A stretch of DNA of 64,000 bases from Aphanomyces cochlioides (lineage: Eukaryota; Oomycota; Saprolegniomycetes; Saprolegniales; Verrucalvaceae): positions 2,790,001 through 2,854,000 of the forward strand of contig JAHQRK010000008.1 in assembly GCA_019828595.1 (NCBI GenBank). Reading direction: 5' to 3'. The first letter of the stretch is position 1. Every line of letters starts with the position of its first letter. Positions 10,701 through 20,978 of this stretch are shown here, one piece after another. The position numbers and the translations under genes were made by a program. The notes beneath the pieces were generated by a model that was not told where the DNA came from, made no database searches, and worked only from the letters and a program-made list of their open reading frames with translations.

Positions 10701-11607
10701 CTGCATCTTGACGCATGTTGGGGACTTGCAAAAGCGAAGCGATCTCGACAGCTAACTTCTTCAACGGCAGACGTTGTTTCTCCAATCGTTGAGAATGGAA
10801 TTCTTTGAGTTGGGAGCGGATATCATTGACCAGCATGTCGTAGGCCTTGGAGATATTGTGGAATGTTGGAGACTTGTCCAAAAATCGATCCAGACATCCA
10901 TGAACAATCTCGGCCGCTCGTGGTAGACGAAGTAGCCAAGTTGGAGCTTTCCATGATCCAGAGCCATGGCGCAATGTTTGACGCTTTGTGATGATACGAC
11001 AAGCCACGTGGTCAGCCTGTGGAACGTGTGGCATGTGCGTCGCCTTCCAATGACGAAGACCCGCCAAGGTGGACGAACAAAAGATGTAGTCAAGTCGGTT
11101 GGTGAGTGTGGGACTTGTGAAGGCTCGTGCCACGGGGTTTTGACGGCGAAACAGATCCACCAGAGACAAACTGTGCATCCATTGTTCCAGTTGAAGGGTG
11201 CCGGCCATGGTGGAGGTACTGGGTCTCAACGAATCCAAATCTTTGTTGAGAGTGCAGTTGAAATCTCCTCCAACAATGTGGAGCGCATGTGGAGGAAAGT
11301 CGCGTGGCAATTCTTCGAAGTAACTTGCTCGTTCTTGGAAGGCTGCCGGCGCATAGATATTGTGGAGAACGACTGTCAGTGGACCCAGAGTACATCGCAC
11401 TTGTAGATAACGACCACGAAGCACTGGGTTGTCATGAGGGACTTGAGTGGCGTTCTTCAAAGGAGAGTGAGGATGTATCAACGTAGCCAGACCTCCAGTG
11501 GCTGGCGACGTGGATACTTCAGGGTAAATAGGCTCTTCAAAGAACAAAGAGCCTTCGTGGTTTGTGATGCGTTGCCAATGGAACGCAACACGGTCGTGGA
11601 GACTTGG
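7717..11607 (-). CDS. LINE ORF2, residues about 56-1351, copy B
   Basis: This piece carries most of the endonuclease, the whole RT (including FADD) and the zinc finger. The N-terminal 55 codons lie at 13268-13432, beyond copy C. The two parts total 4056 nt, the intact length, so only the C insertion breaks the gene. Against copy A it shows scattered substitutions (for example an Ala-to-Thr region near residue 215, and Ser-Gly-Thr for Asn-Gly-Ser near 955). Confidence 0.92.
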   Translation of the reverse strand, partial: PSLHDRVAFHWQRITNHEGSLFFEEPIYPEVSTSPATGGLATLIHPHSPLKNATQVPHDNPVLRGRYLQVRCTLGPLTVVLHNIYAPAAFQERASYFEELPRDFPPHALHIVGGDFNCTLNKDLDSLRPSTSTMAGTLQLEQWMHSLSLVDLFRRQNPVARAFTSPTLTNRLDYIFCSSTLAGLRHWKATHMPHVPQADHVACRIITKRQTLRHGSGSWKAPTWLLRLPRAAEIVHGCLDRFLDKSPTFHNISKAYDMLVNDIRSQLKEFHSQRLEKQRLPLKKLAVEIASLLQVPNMRQDAVLVDRVRDLQKQIHELQDRDKQFRQDQAFQLHLYKAERSSKFHFMSPVPTPLKKTVFKELVDVNGNVVSNQQGMSDVLVDYYKDLFAAPEVQRSGDEVSSFLTPLTRHKQLPEQAQKELSAPLRANEFYHAIRHSSSNSAPGPNALPFEVLKLAPHKWSLVLELLFTHQLHSHPRLTPMQLVSTLVLLHKKGPKSQAKNYRPISLLNTDVKILTSILAYRLQRHIRHIIHPDQQGFIRRSNIQTNIARLDDMLHHIKLHSPSSMVALLDFEKAFDRVDHAYLLRVLRHYGFPETFVDMVRVLYSGRKSRILVNGFLSKPVHISRGVLQGDPLSPLLFVIALEPMCQLLRQHSNYGIKCGDRYHTGSYFADDSQLYAANETCLHRQLALVQTFCDKSGFRLNVDKTQILTYSQLNGNLASLQVTSDSPVKALGILVAPNLSPLARFNYVFEKFVARLSLWLYKARTMAGKVTILHSICLPVLWYQLAFVPADKDLAKKIDKAMLQFMHGEEINPSSSVHGLRLIKKEILFMPKKSGGLGLHHALALWQQHNRSVMIRCIQAITTPPRKSAMSAWITPGYTLLEKAFHPWGSPRDLLLASGTSAFIRQLYKNPNITPMWKALLSSWFESRWTPYGCPNHISSLDVPLWHNSYLPGLEDLYDQCSTSTQDQANVLASLHITKLSHLLTPCQRVWPASILFDKINRACRQANFVPPTKQWISILVTKLSRLFEIVSEEDAPVFHLPTPSSEWMEWHWMIHPDSSPILLALATSKSAKIRASPAVSSSILPTKHLNLPSNFYEDPKRLTQLAAFLQPDHILPRYGEFIFKTLLRANAMQYLFQYQDPKPTCVFCRVNETYEHFLFSCGYGQSVWYSFKTIQRLLECSFPSTCLEMFYETPKPSDGYYIRGYLKIWPIVRACVYYQIWLQRADRTFRPDLTAKSPMEVAIHAASLIKLHLQQLLVDLPLKKGYTKVFNVLKHLSSDHWLRQHIIPDSVVS
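11592..11607 (+). repeat. Left target-site duplication of copy C
   Basis: The 16-bp word GGTCGTGGAGACTTGG is repeated at 13252-13267 on the far side of copy C. It ends in the shared GG. Confidence 0.95.
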
Positions 11608-13251
11608 TTAAATGAGTTGTATTAACCTTATTTTTGAGCAAAGGCCCTAATGACTTACTAATTTGCCTCGTACTGTATAAATAGAACTTGGAAAACAGAA
11701 TATGGCAAAGTGGTCATTGAACAGGAGATGAAGTGAGTGAGCCGTTAGCTCACTCATGAAACGACGCTGTCAGGAATGATGTGTTGACATAACCAGGGGT
11801 CCGAAGATAGATGCTTGAGCACATTGAATACCTTGGTGTATCCCTTCTTGAGAGGGAGATCAACCAGGAGCTGTTGTAGATGTAGCTTGATCAAAGAGGC
11901 AGCATGAATGGCAACTTCCATCGGACTCTTCGCTGTGAGGTCGGGTCGAAAGGTGCGATCGGCACGTTGGAGCCATATTTGATAATACACGCAGGCTCGG
12001 ACAATCGGCCATATCTTCAGATAGCCACGGATGTAGTATCCATCGGACGGCTTGGGCGTCTCGTAGAACATTTCCAGACACGTGGACGGAAAGGAACACT
12101 CGAGCAGTCGCTGGATTGTCTTGAAGAAATACCAAACAGATTGACCATATCCACAAGAGAACAGGAAATGCTCGTACGTCTCATTGACACGACAGAAGAC
12201 ACACGTCGGCTTGGGGTCTTGGTACTGAAACAGATATTGCATGGCGTTGGCGCGGAGAAGGGTCTTGAAAATGAACTCTCCATATCGAGGGAGAATGTGG
12301 TCGGGTTGGAGGAAGGCGGCAAGTTGGGTAAGGCGCTTGGGGTCTTCGTAAAAGTTGGATGGCAGGTTGAGATGCTTGGTAGGAAGAATGGACGAGCTGA
12401 TAGCTGGAGAAGCTCTGATCTTAGCCGATTTCGAAGTCGCAAGCGCCAACAAGATCGGACTCGAGTCAGGGTGAATTATCCAGTGCCATTCCATCCATTC
12501 AGAGCTTGGCGTCGGCAAGTGGAACACGGGAGCATCCTCTTCAGAAACAATCTCAAACAATCGTGATAACTTGGTCACCAAGATTGAGATCCATTGTTTC
12601 GTTGGAGGGACAAAATTGGCTTGGCGGCAGGCACGGTTGATTTTGTCGAACAAGATCGAAGCTGGCCAAACTCGCTGACACGGAGTCAACAAATGCGACA
12701 ACTTCGTGATGTGAAGCGAAGCCAATACATTGGCTTGGTCTTGCGTCGATGTAGAGCACTGATCGTATAGGTCTTCGAGTCCAGGCAGATACGAGTTGTG
12801 CCAAAGGGGAACATCCAAAGATGAGATGTGATTTGGACAGCCGTACGGAGTCCAGCGGGATTCAAACCAGCTACTCAATAAGGCTTTCCACATTGGAGTG
12901 ATATTGGGATTCTTGTACAGTCGTCTGATGAATGCAGAAGAGCCATTTGCCAAGAGGAGATCTCGGGGGGAACCCCATGGATGAAAAGCCTTCTCGAGGA
13001 GAGTATAGCCCGGCGTAATCCAGGCGGACATGGCAGACTTGCGGGGTGGGGTGGTGATGGCTTGAATGCATCTGATCATGACAGAGCGGTTGTGTTGTTG
13101 CCATAAAGCAAGTGCATGGTGCAGGCCTAAGCCACCGGACTTCTTCGGCATGAATAGGATCTCCTTTTTGATCAAACGGAGGCCATGGACAGAGGAGGAT
13201 GGGTTGATTTCTTCACCATGCATAAATTGAAGCATGGCCTTGTCGATCTTT
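11606..13251 (-). mobile_element. LINE copy C, 5'-truncated, inside B ORF2
   Basis: This is a complete insertion of about 1.65 kb with both TSD copies visible. It contains a full 3' UTR (11606-11753) and the last third of ORF2. The 5' truncation falls in the codons just after the RT domain. It is a dead-on-arrival copy, as expected when reverse transcription stops early. Confidence 0.95.
11754..13251 (-). pseudogene. ORF2 C-terminal fragment (about residues 854-1351), copy C
   Basis: The open frame runs from the truncation point to the normal stop and holds the post-RT region and zinc finger but no endonuclease or RT catalytic residues. It has no start of its own. At the truncation it is fused to the B ORF2 sequence through the TSD. 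Confidence 0.9.
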
Positions 13252-13267
13252 GGTCGTGGAGACTTGG
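13252..13267 (+). repeat. Right target-site duplication of copy C
   Basis: This is the second copy of the 16-bp word at 11592-11607. B ORF2 continues in frame from 13267 onward. Confidence 0.95.
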
Positions 13268-13432
13268 CGTGCGGAAACGGGTTTCTTGGATAAAGGAAAC
13301 GTCGTGAACACTTGATAGTTTGTCGAGGATGTACCGATGACTGTTGGAGAAGCCATTGGTGTTGAGGGAGATGATTTGTGGGTCCCAGTCCACGAGTTCA
13401 GTTGGGACATCGGAGAAGTTGTTGTCACTCAT
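13268..13432 (-). CDS. ORF2 N-terminal fragment (residues 1-55), copy B
   Basis: The start ATG is at 13432. The fragment includes the SLNTNG and IQET endonuclease motifs. It is separated from the rest of B ORF2 by copy C; the two parts are collinear and together make the intact length. Confidence 0.88.
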
Positions 13433-13510
13433 CACGAGTACAGATGAAAATGAGTAGAATGGAGGGGTCAGAGGGGAGGTTGAAATGGATTGAAGCAGGG
13501 GATAGAAGCC

Positions 13511-15154
13511 TTAGAGTTGATCGTCCTCCAAATCGAGGGGATCAATTTCGTCGGCGTTCATGGAGTGGTGAGCTTTGCTGCAGAGCTCGTCGATGTGGTA
13601 ATTGTTGGTGATGCTTTTGAGCATCGAGATGGCCGACAAGACGGGAGCCGGCAAAGTGAACTTCTCGAGATTGTCGCTGAAGTTTTCGATCAAAGCAAAC
13701 AGCGACCAGTCCGTCAAGCAGTTGGTGTCAGGCAATCTTGTTGCTTCTTGGTTCAATAGAACAGTCAGTGCCTCCGAGTTTGTGTAGAGGTCTGGGGCCC
13801 GATTTGAGAGGAATAAGTCAATCGTAGCAAGTGCAAAGAGGATGCGCTTGATCTCTGGTATGTCCGTGGTCAATTCTTCCAAGATTTCTGACGGGTGAAT
13901 CTTGTATTGAGCCATGAAGTTGACGTGATGTTTGTAGTTGTGAGGCTTGCCTTGAGCTTTTAACAAAGCCATCTTGCGCTCAATAGTCTTGGTTGCAACA
14001 AGTGACTGAAACAAACTGAGGTCTTCATCTTGTGCGTACATAGCATGTGCAACGAGCTGAGGATCATCTCGCAAAATGCGTTGACATTCGGTGATACTGC
14101 CTTCGACTTTCTTGTCTCGAATGATCTTCTTCGCCAATTCGAGGTGGGCTGCAGCAGACTTGTTAAGTCGTTGTTTCTTCGCTTTGCCTTTGGTCTTTTT
14201 CGGGCGTGGCGCACTTGAATCTTCCAATACAATTCGAGGCACTGCAAAGTCTTCAAACGAGAGTTCCACGTCGTCTTCTTCGAGGATATGAAAACGGTTG
14301 GATGTCGGCAGGGGATCCAAACGTGGGGACGAAGGCAAAGTACGTTTTGGAGCTGGTCCAGACCGGTAGCCCGTTACCAATTGAAGGTCCAGCGAGTTCT
14401 TGGGCTGCTCACTTGGTGGAGCAAGAGCGGGCGATTCGTTGGTAGACATTTCCACATCTTCTTGTTGTTTGTCTTGTCCATTGTTGTTAGGGGGATCGCT
14501 GTCACCAGACATATCGACATCAGAGCCATGAGAAGGAGCTGTTGGCTGTGGTTGTTCATCTTGACGATCTCCAGATGCCTCAGTTGAGTCGGCCTCGCCT
14601 TCCGCATTTGTTCCAGGGTCTTGATCATGATCGTCTCCATCATGTTCAGGTTCTTTTTCTCCTGACGGAGGAGATTTTGCCGCTGCCTTGGCCGCTTTTG
14701 CCTTCGCTTTTTCAGCCTTGGCCTCTGCACGTCGTGAAACAATCGACGGAGGCAATGTCTTGTTCAGAGCAGCGATCTTGTGCTGAAACACGACGACAAA
14801 AGGCTGACCCGACGGATCCGTAATGGTGATTTCGCGTAGTGCGTCGCCGGATTTTGGCACCAGCACTGCAGGAGGCGCAGACGACTTGAAAATGACTCTC
14901 AAATGCGGCGACTTGATGTTCTGACCAGCAGTAGGGTTGAATGCTGCTATCACTGACTTGGTCAATGCAGCCATTTTCTTGACAATTGCCTTGGCCATCG
15001 AAGGGTGACTGACCTTGTTGAACGTAACGTAGTAGTTGTTGCCATAACGCGAGTACTTGGGAACCAGGAAGTCTTTGCCACCAAGTCGAAACGTTGTGCC
15101 TCCCATTTCCACGCACGTAGACAAGTTGTAACTTGAGATCACAATGGTCTGTGG
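13511..15154 (-). CDS. ORF1 C-terminal part (about residues 465-1012), copy B
   Basis: It covers half of the globular block, the Ala/Lys helix, the acidic linker, the basic patch and the normal C-terminus. The frame is open until the D insertion. It has the EGEADSTEASGDRQDE variant of the acidic linker, unlike A and F (EGKADSTEASEDGQDE), a useful lineage marker. Confidence 0.87.
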   Translation of the reverse strand, partial: PQTIVISSYNLSTCVEMGGTTFRLGGKDFLVPKYSRYGNNYYVTFNKVSHPSMAKAIVKKMAALTKSVIAAFNPTAGQNIKSPHLRVIFKSSAPPAVLVPKSGDALREITITDPSGQPFVVVFQHKIAALNKTLPPSIVSRRAEAKAEKAKAKAAKAAAKSPPSGEKEPEHDGDDHDQDPGTNAEGEADSTEASGDRQDEQPQPTAPSHGSDVDMSGDSDPPNNNGQDKQQEDVEMSTNESPALAPPSEQPKNSLDLQLVTGYRSGPAPKRTLPSSPRLDPLPTSNRFHILEEDDVELSFEDFAVPRIVLEDSSAPRPKKTKGKAKKQRLNKSAAAHLELAKKIIRDKKVEGSITECQRILRDDPQLVAHAMYAQDEDLSLFQSLVATKTIERKMALLKAQGKPHNYKHHVNFMAQYKIHPSEILEELTTDIPEIKRILFALATIDLFLSNRAPDLYTNSEALTVLLNQEATRLPDTNCLTDWSLFALIENFSDNLEKFTLPAPVLSAISMLKSITNNYHIDELCSKAHHSMNADEIDPLDLEDDQL

Positions 15155-15300
15155 TTAAATGAGTTGTATTAACCTTATTTTTGAGCAAAGGCCCTAATGA
15201 CTTACTAATTTGCCTCGTACTGTATAAATAGAACTTGGAAAACAGAATATGGCAAAGTGGTCATTGAACAGGAGATGAAGTGAGTGAGCCGTCAGCTCAC

Positions 15301-18300
15301 TCATGAAACGACGCTGTCAGGAATGGCGTGTTGACGTAACCAGGGGTCCGAAGATAGATGCTTGAGCACATTGAATACCTTGGTGTATCCCTTCTTGAGA
15401 GGGAGATCAACCAGGAGCTGTTGTAGATGTAGCTTGATCAAAGAGGCAGCATGAATGGCAACTTCCATCGGACTCTTCGCTGTGAGGTCGGGTCGAAAGG
15501 TGCGATCGGCACGTTGGAGCCATATTTGATAATACACGCAGGCTCGGACAATCGGCCAGATCTTCAGATAGCCACGGATGTAGTATCCATCGGACGGCTT
15601 GGGCGTCTCGTAGAACATTTCCAGACACGTGGACGGAAAGGAACACTCGAGCAGTCGCTGGATTGTCTTGAAGAAATACCAAACAGATTGACCATATCCA
15701 CAAGAGAACAGGAAATGCTCGTACGTCTCATTGACACGACAGAAGACACACGTCGGCTTGGGGTCTTGGTACTGAAACAGATATTGCATGGCGTTGGCGC
15801 GGAGAAGGGTCTTGAAAATGAACTCTCCATATCGAGGGAGAATGTGGTCGGGTTGGAGGAAGGCGGCAAGTTGGGTAAGGCGCTTGGGGTCTTCGTAAAA
15901 GTTGGATGGCAGGTTGAGATGCTTGGTAGGAAGAATGGACGAGCTGGCAGCTGGAGAAGCTCTGATCTTAGCCGATTTCGAAGTCGCAAACGCCAACAAG
16001 ATCGGACTCGAGTCAGGGTGAATTATCCAGTGCCATTCCATCCATTCAGAGCTTGGCGTCGGCAAGTGGAACACGGGAGCATCCTCTTCAGAAACAATCT
16101 CAAACAATCGTGATAACTTGGTCACCAAGATTGAGATCCATTGTTTCGTTGGAGGGACAAAATTGGCTTGGCGGCAGGCACGGTTGATTTTGTCGAACAA
16201 GATCGAAGCTGGCCAAACTCGCTGACACGGAGTCAACAAATGCGACAACTTCGTGATGTGAAGCGAAGCCAATACATTGGCTTGGTCTTGCGTCGATGTA
16301 GAGCACTGATCGTATAGGTCTTCGAGTCCAGGCAGATACGAGTTGTGCCAAAGGGGAACATCCAAAGATGAGATGTGATTTGGACAGCCGTACGGAGTCC
16401 AGCGGGATTCAAACCAGCTACTCAATAAGGCTTTCCACATTGGAGTGATATTGGGATTCTTGTACAGTTGTCTGATGAATGCAGAAGAGCCATTTGCCAA
16501 GAGGAGATCTCGGGGGGAACCCCATGGATGAAAAGCCTTCTCGAGGAGAGTATAGCCCGGCGTAATCCAGGCGGACATGGCAGACTTGCGGGGTGGGGTG
16601 GTGATGGCTTGAATGCATCTGATCATGACAGAGCGGTTGTGTTGTTGCCATAAAGCAAGTGCATGGTGCAGGCCTAAGCCACCGGACTTCTTCGGCATGA
16701 ATATGATCTCCTTTTTGATCAAACGGAGGCCATGGACAGAGGAGGATGGGTTGATTTCTTCACCATGCATAAATTGAAGCATGACCTTGTCGATCTTTTT
16801 GGCCAGGTCTTTGTCGGCAGGGACAAAAGCCAGTTGGTACCATAACACAGGCAGACATATGCTGTGCAGGATAGTGACTTTTCCGGCCATGGTTCGAGCC
16901 TTGTAGAGCCACAAAGACAAGCGAGCCACAAACTTCTCAAACACGTAATTGAAACGTGCCAATGGAGAAAGATTGGGCGCAACCAAGATACCAAGAGCCT
17001 TCACGGGACTGTCGGAAGTAACTTGTAGTGAGGCAAGGTTCCCATTCAACTGGCTGTAGGTCAGAATTTGGGTCTTGTCTACGTTGAGTCGGAAACCAGA
17101 CTTGTCGCAAAAGGTTTGAACCAATGCAAGCTGCCAGTGGAGGCACGTCTCATTTGCAGCATAGAGTTGCGAGTCGTCGGCAAAGTAACTCCCAGTGTGG
17201 TAGCGATCCCCACACTTGATGCCATAGTTGGAGTGTTGCCGTAGGAGTTGGCACATCGGTTCCAAAGCGATCACAAACAGAAGTGGCGACAGTGGATCAC
17301 CTTGCAACACACCGCGTGAGATGTGAACTGGCTTGGACAAGAAGCCGTTCACCAAGATGCGAGACTTGCGGCCCGAGTACAGTACGCGAACCATGTCAAC
17401 AAAGGTTTCGGGAAAGCCATAGTGACGGAGGACGCGGAGCAAGTACGCGTGGTCCACGCGATCAAAAGCTTTCTCAAAGTCAAGCAGTGCCACCATCGAG
17501 GACGGACTGTGTAGTTTGATGTGGTGCAGCATGTCATCCAGTCGTGCAATATTGGTTTGGATATTGCTTCGACGGATAAAGCCTTGCTGGTCCGGGTGGA
17601 TGATGTGTCGAATGTGGCGCTGGAGTCGATAAGCCAGAATACTCGTCAGGATTTTCACATCCGTGTTGAGTAGGCTAATGGGCCGATAGTTCTTGGCCTG
17701 TGACTTGGGGCCTTTCTTGTGCAGCAACACCAGCGTACTGACAAGTTGCATGGGAGTCAAGCGAGGGTGAGAATGGAGCTGGTGTGTGAATAGCAGCTCC
17801 AATACCAACGACCACTTGTGAGGTGCAAGTTTGAGGACTTCGAATGGCAGAGCGTTGGGACCTGGCGCTGAGTTCGAACTGCTGTGTCGAATAGCATGAT
17901 AGAACTCGTTGGCACGCAAGGGAGCCGACAGCTCTTTCTGGGCTTGCTCTGGCAGTTGCTTGTGTCGAGTCAATGGGGTCAGAAATGACGACACTTCGTC
18001 TCCAGATCGCTGCACCTCGGGAGCTGCAAACAAGTCCTTGTAGTAGTCGACCAGGACGTCAGACATGCCTTGTTGATTGGAGACAACATTTCCATTGACA
18101 TCCACCAACTCTTTGAAGACTGTCTTCTTCAAGGGGTAGGGACAGGGGACATGAAGTGGAACTTGGACGAGCGCTCTGCTTTGTACAAGTGAAGTTGGAA
18201 CGCCTGGTCTTGACGAAACTGCTTGTCTCGATCTTGCAGCTCGTGAATTTGCTTTTGAAGGTCTCGCACTCGATCCACCAGCACTGCATCTTGACGCATG

Positions 18301-19355
18301 TTGGGGACTTGCAAAAGCGAAGCGATCTCGACAGCTAACTTCTTCAACGGCAGACGTTGTTTCTCCAATCGTTGAGAATGGAATTCTTTGAGTTGGGAGC
18401 GGATATCATTGACCAGTATGTCGTAGGCCTTGGAGATATTGTGGAATGTTGGAGACTTGTCCAAAAATCGATCCAGACATCCATGAACAATCTCGGCCGC
18501 TCGTGGTAGGCGAAGTAGCCAAGTTGGAGCTTTCCATGATCCAGAGCCATGGCGCAATGTTTGACGCTTTGTGATGATACGACAAGCCACGTGGTCAGCC
18601 TGTGGAACGTGTGGCATGTGCGTCGCCTTCCAATGACAAAGACCCGCCAAGGTGGACGAACAAAAGATGTAGTCGAGTCGGTTGGTGAGTGTGGGACTTG
18701 TGAAGGCTCGTGCCACGGGGTTTTGACGACGCAACAGATCCACCAGAGACAAACTGTGCATCCATTGTTCCAGTTGAAGGGTGCCGGCCATGGTGGAGGT
18801 ACTGGGTCTCAACGAATCCAAATCTTTGTTGAGAGTGCAGTTGAAATCTCCTCCAACAATGTGGAGCGCATGTGGAGGAAAGTCGCGTGGCAATTCTTCG
18901 AAGTAACTTGCTCGTTCTTGGAAGGCTGCCGGCGCATAGATATTGTGGAGAACGACTGTCAGTGGACCCAGAGTACATCGCACTTGTAGATAACGACCAC
19001 GAAGCACTGGGTTGTCATGAGGGACTTGAGTGGCGTTCTTCAAAGGAGAGTGAGGATGTATCAACGTAGCCAGACCTCCAGTGGCTGGCGACGTGGATAC
19101 TTCAGGGTAAATAGGCTCTTCAAAGAACAAAGAGCCTTCGTGGTTTGTGATGCGTTGCCAATGGAACGCAACACGGTCGTGGAGACTTGGCGTGCGGAAA
19201 CGGGTTTCTTGGATAAAGGAAACGTCGTGAACACTTGATAGTTTGTCGAGGATGTACCGATGACTGTTGGAGAAGCCATTGGTGTTGAGGGAGATGATTT
19301 GTGGGTCCCAGTCCACGAGTTCAGTTGGGACATCGGAGAAGTTGTTGTCACTCAT
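15301..19355 (-). pseudogene. ORF2 of copy D with a 1-nt frameshift
   Basis: All ORF2 domains are present, but the length is 4055 nt, one less than intact. The loss is in a G run near 18133 (four G where other copies have five), about residue 408, between the endonuclease and the RT. It splits the gene into a 409-aa endonuclease-side frame and a 943-aa RT-side frame. A homopolymer indel may be a real mutation or a sequencing error. Confidence 0.88.
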
Positions 19356-19433
19356 CACGAGTACAGATGAAAATGAGTAGAATGGAGGGGTCAGAGGGGA
19401 GGTTGAAATGGATTGAAGCAGGGGATAGAAGCC

Positions 19434-20280
19434 TTAGAGTTGATCGTCCTCCAAATCGAGGGGATCAATTTCGTCGGCGTTCATGGAGTGGTGAGCTTTG
19501 CTGCAGAGCTCGTCGATGTGGTAATTGTTGGTGATGCTTTTGAGCATCGAGATGGCCGACAAGACGGGAGCCGGCAAAGTGAACTTCTCGAGATTGTCGC
19601 TGAAGTTTTCGATCAAAGCAAACAGCGACCAGTCCGTCAAGCAGTTGGTGTCAGGCAATCTTGTTGCTTCTTGGTTCAATAGAACAGTCAGTGCCTCCGA
19701 GTTTGTGTAGAGGTCTGGGGCCCGATTTGAGAGGAATAAGTCAATCGTAGCAAGTGCAAAGAGGATGCGCTTGATCTCTGGTATGTCCGTGGTCAATTCT
19801 TCCAAGATTTCTGACGGGTGAATCTTGTATTGAGCCATGAAGTTGACGTGATGTTTGTAGTTGTGAGGCTTGCCTTGAGCTTTTAACAAAGCCATCTTGC
19901 GCTCAATAGTCTTGGTTGCAACAAGTGACTGAAACAAACTGAGGTCTTCATCTTGTGCGTACATAGCATGTGCAACGAGCTGAGGATCATCTCGCAAAAT
20001 GCGTTGACATTCGGTGATACTGCCTTCGACTTTCTTGTCTCGAATGATCTTCTTCGCCAATTCGAGGTGGGCTGCAGCAGACTTGTTAAGTCGTTGTTTC
20101 TTCGCTTTGCCTTTGGTCTTTTTCGGGCGTGGCGCACTTGAATCTTCCAATACAATTCGAGGCACTGCAAAGTCTTCAAACGAGAGTTCCACGTCGTCTT
20201 CTTCGAGGATATGAAAACGGTTGGATGTCGGCAGGGGATCCAAACGTGGGGACGAAGGCAAAGTACGTTTTGGAGCTGGT
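19434..20280 (-). CDS. ORF1 C-terminal part (about residues 731-1012), copy D
   Basis: It holds the segment just before the basic patch through to the normal C-terminus. It is cut at 20280 by copy E and continues in frame from 20979 to 22092. Confidence 0.85.
20265..20280 (+). repeat. Left target-site duplication of copy E
   Basis: The 16-bp word ACGTTTTGGAGCTGGT is repeated at 20963-20978. Here three bases (GGT) rather than two match the element end. Confidence 0.92.
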
Positions 20281-20962
20281 TAAATGAGTTGTATTAACCT
20301 TATTTTTGAGCAAAGGCCCTAATGACTTACTAATTTGCCTCGTACTGTATAAATAGAACTTGGAAAACAGAATATGGCAAAGTGGTCATTGAACAGGAGA
20401 TGAAGTGGTGAGCCGTCAGCTCACTCATGAAACGACACTGTCAGGAATGGCGTGTTGACGTAACCAGGGGTCCGAAGATAGATGCTTGAGCACATTGAAT
20501 ACCTTGGTGTATCCCTTCTTGAGAGGGAGATCAACCAGGAGCTGTTGTAGATGTAGCTTGATCAAAGAGGCAGCATGAATGGCAACTTCCATCGGACTCT
20601 TCGCTGTGAGGTCGGGTCGAAAGGTGCGATCGGCACGTTGGAGCCATATTTGATAATACACGCAGGCTCGGACAATCGGCCAGATCTTCAGATAGCCACG
20701 GATGTAGTATCCATCGGACGGCTTGGACGTCTCGTAGAACATTTCCAGACACGTGGACGGAAAGGAACACTCGAGCAGTCGCTGGATTGTCTTGAAGAAA
20801 TACCAAACAGATTGACCATATCCACAAGAGAACAGGAAATGCTCGTACGTCTCATTGACACGACAGAAGACACACGTCGGCTTGGGGTCTTGGTACTGAA
20901 ACAGATATTGCATGGCGTTGGCGCGGAGAAGGGTCTTGAAAATGAACTCTCCATATCGAGGG
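20278..20962 (-). mobile_element. LINE copy E, short 5'-truncated insertion inside D ORF1
   Basis: This is the shortest copy, about 685 nt: the complete 3' UTR plus the last 538 nt of ORF2. Both TSDs are visible. It has the short form of the post-stop repeat (as in A, S, T, U and K), unlike its host D. Confidence 0.94.
20425..20962 (-). pseudogene. ORF2 C-terminal fragment (about residues 1174-1351), copy E
   Basis: It carries the CCHC-like finger and the C-terminal tail only. It has no catalytic domains and no start, and is fused upstream to D ORF1 codons in another frame. Confidence 0.88.
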
Positions 20963-20978
20963 ACGTTTTGGAGCTGGT
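20963..20978 (+). repeat. Right target-site duplication of copy E
   Basis: This is the second copy of the word at 20265-20280. Its first base could also belong to the element. Confidence 0.9.

Larger units (their letters stand above)
7569..11607 (-). mobile_element. LINE copy B, 3' piece (3' UTR and most of ORF2)
   Basis: Copy B is inserted into A ORF1 in the same orientation. It is interrupted at 11607 by truncated copy C, resumes at 13268 and is interrupted again at 15154 by copy D. Its 3' UTR (7569-7716) has the long post-stop hairpin with a T in the loop. By its TSD, its 5' end is the one at 29473. Confidence 0.93.
13252..15154 (-). mobile_element. LINE copy B, middle piece (ORF2 start, spacer, ORF1 C-terminus)
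   Basis: This continues copy B beyond C. It holds the ORF2 start, the 78-nt spacer and ORF1 up to 15154, where copy D is inserted at GTCTGTGG. The expected B continuation (ORF1 onward from the matching GGTTCTTC) is not found as a separate piece; see the F/B fusion ending at 29473. Confidence 0.9.
15153..20280 (-). mobile_element. LINE copy D, 3' piece (3' UTR, ORF2, part of ORF1)
   Basis: Copy D is inserted into B ORF1. It has a complete 3' UTR and a near-complete ORF2, and is split at 20280 by truncated copy E and at 22092 by copy F. The right TSD (expected ...ACAATGGTCTGTGG) does not occur next to a 5' end in this window, so D lost its 5' end in a later rearrangement or in assembly. Confidence 0.9.

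Noticed and set aside
11606..13251. Copy C as a tandem duplication of B rather than an insertion
   Set aside because: A 16-bp target word flanks it exactly and it ends with the complete element 3' end, as expected for retrotransposition.
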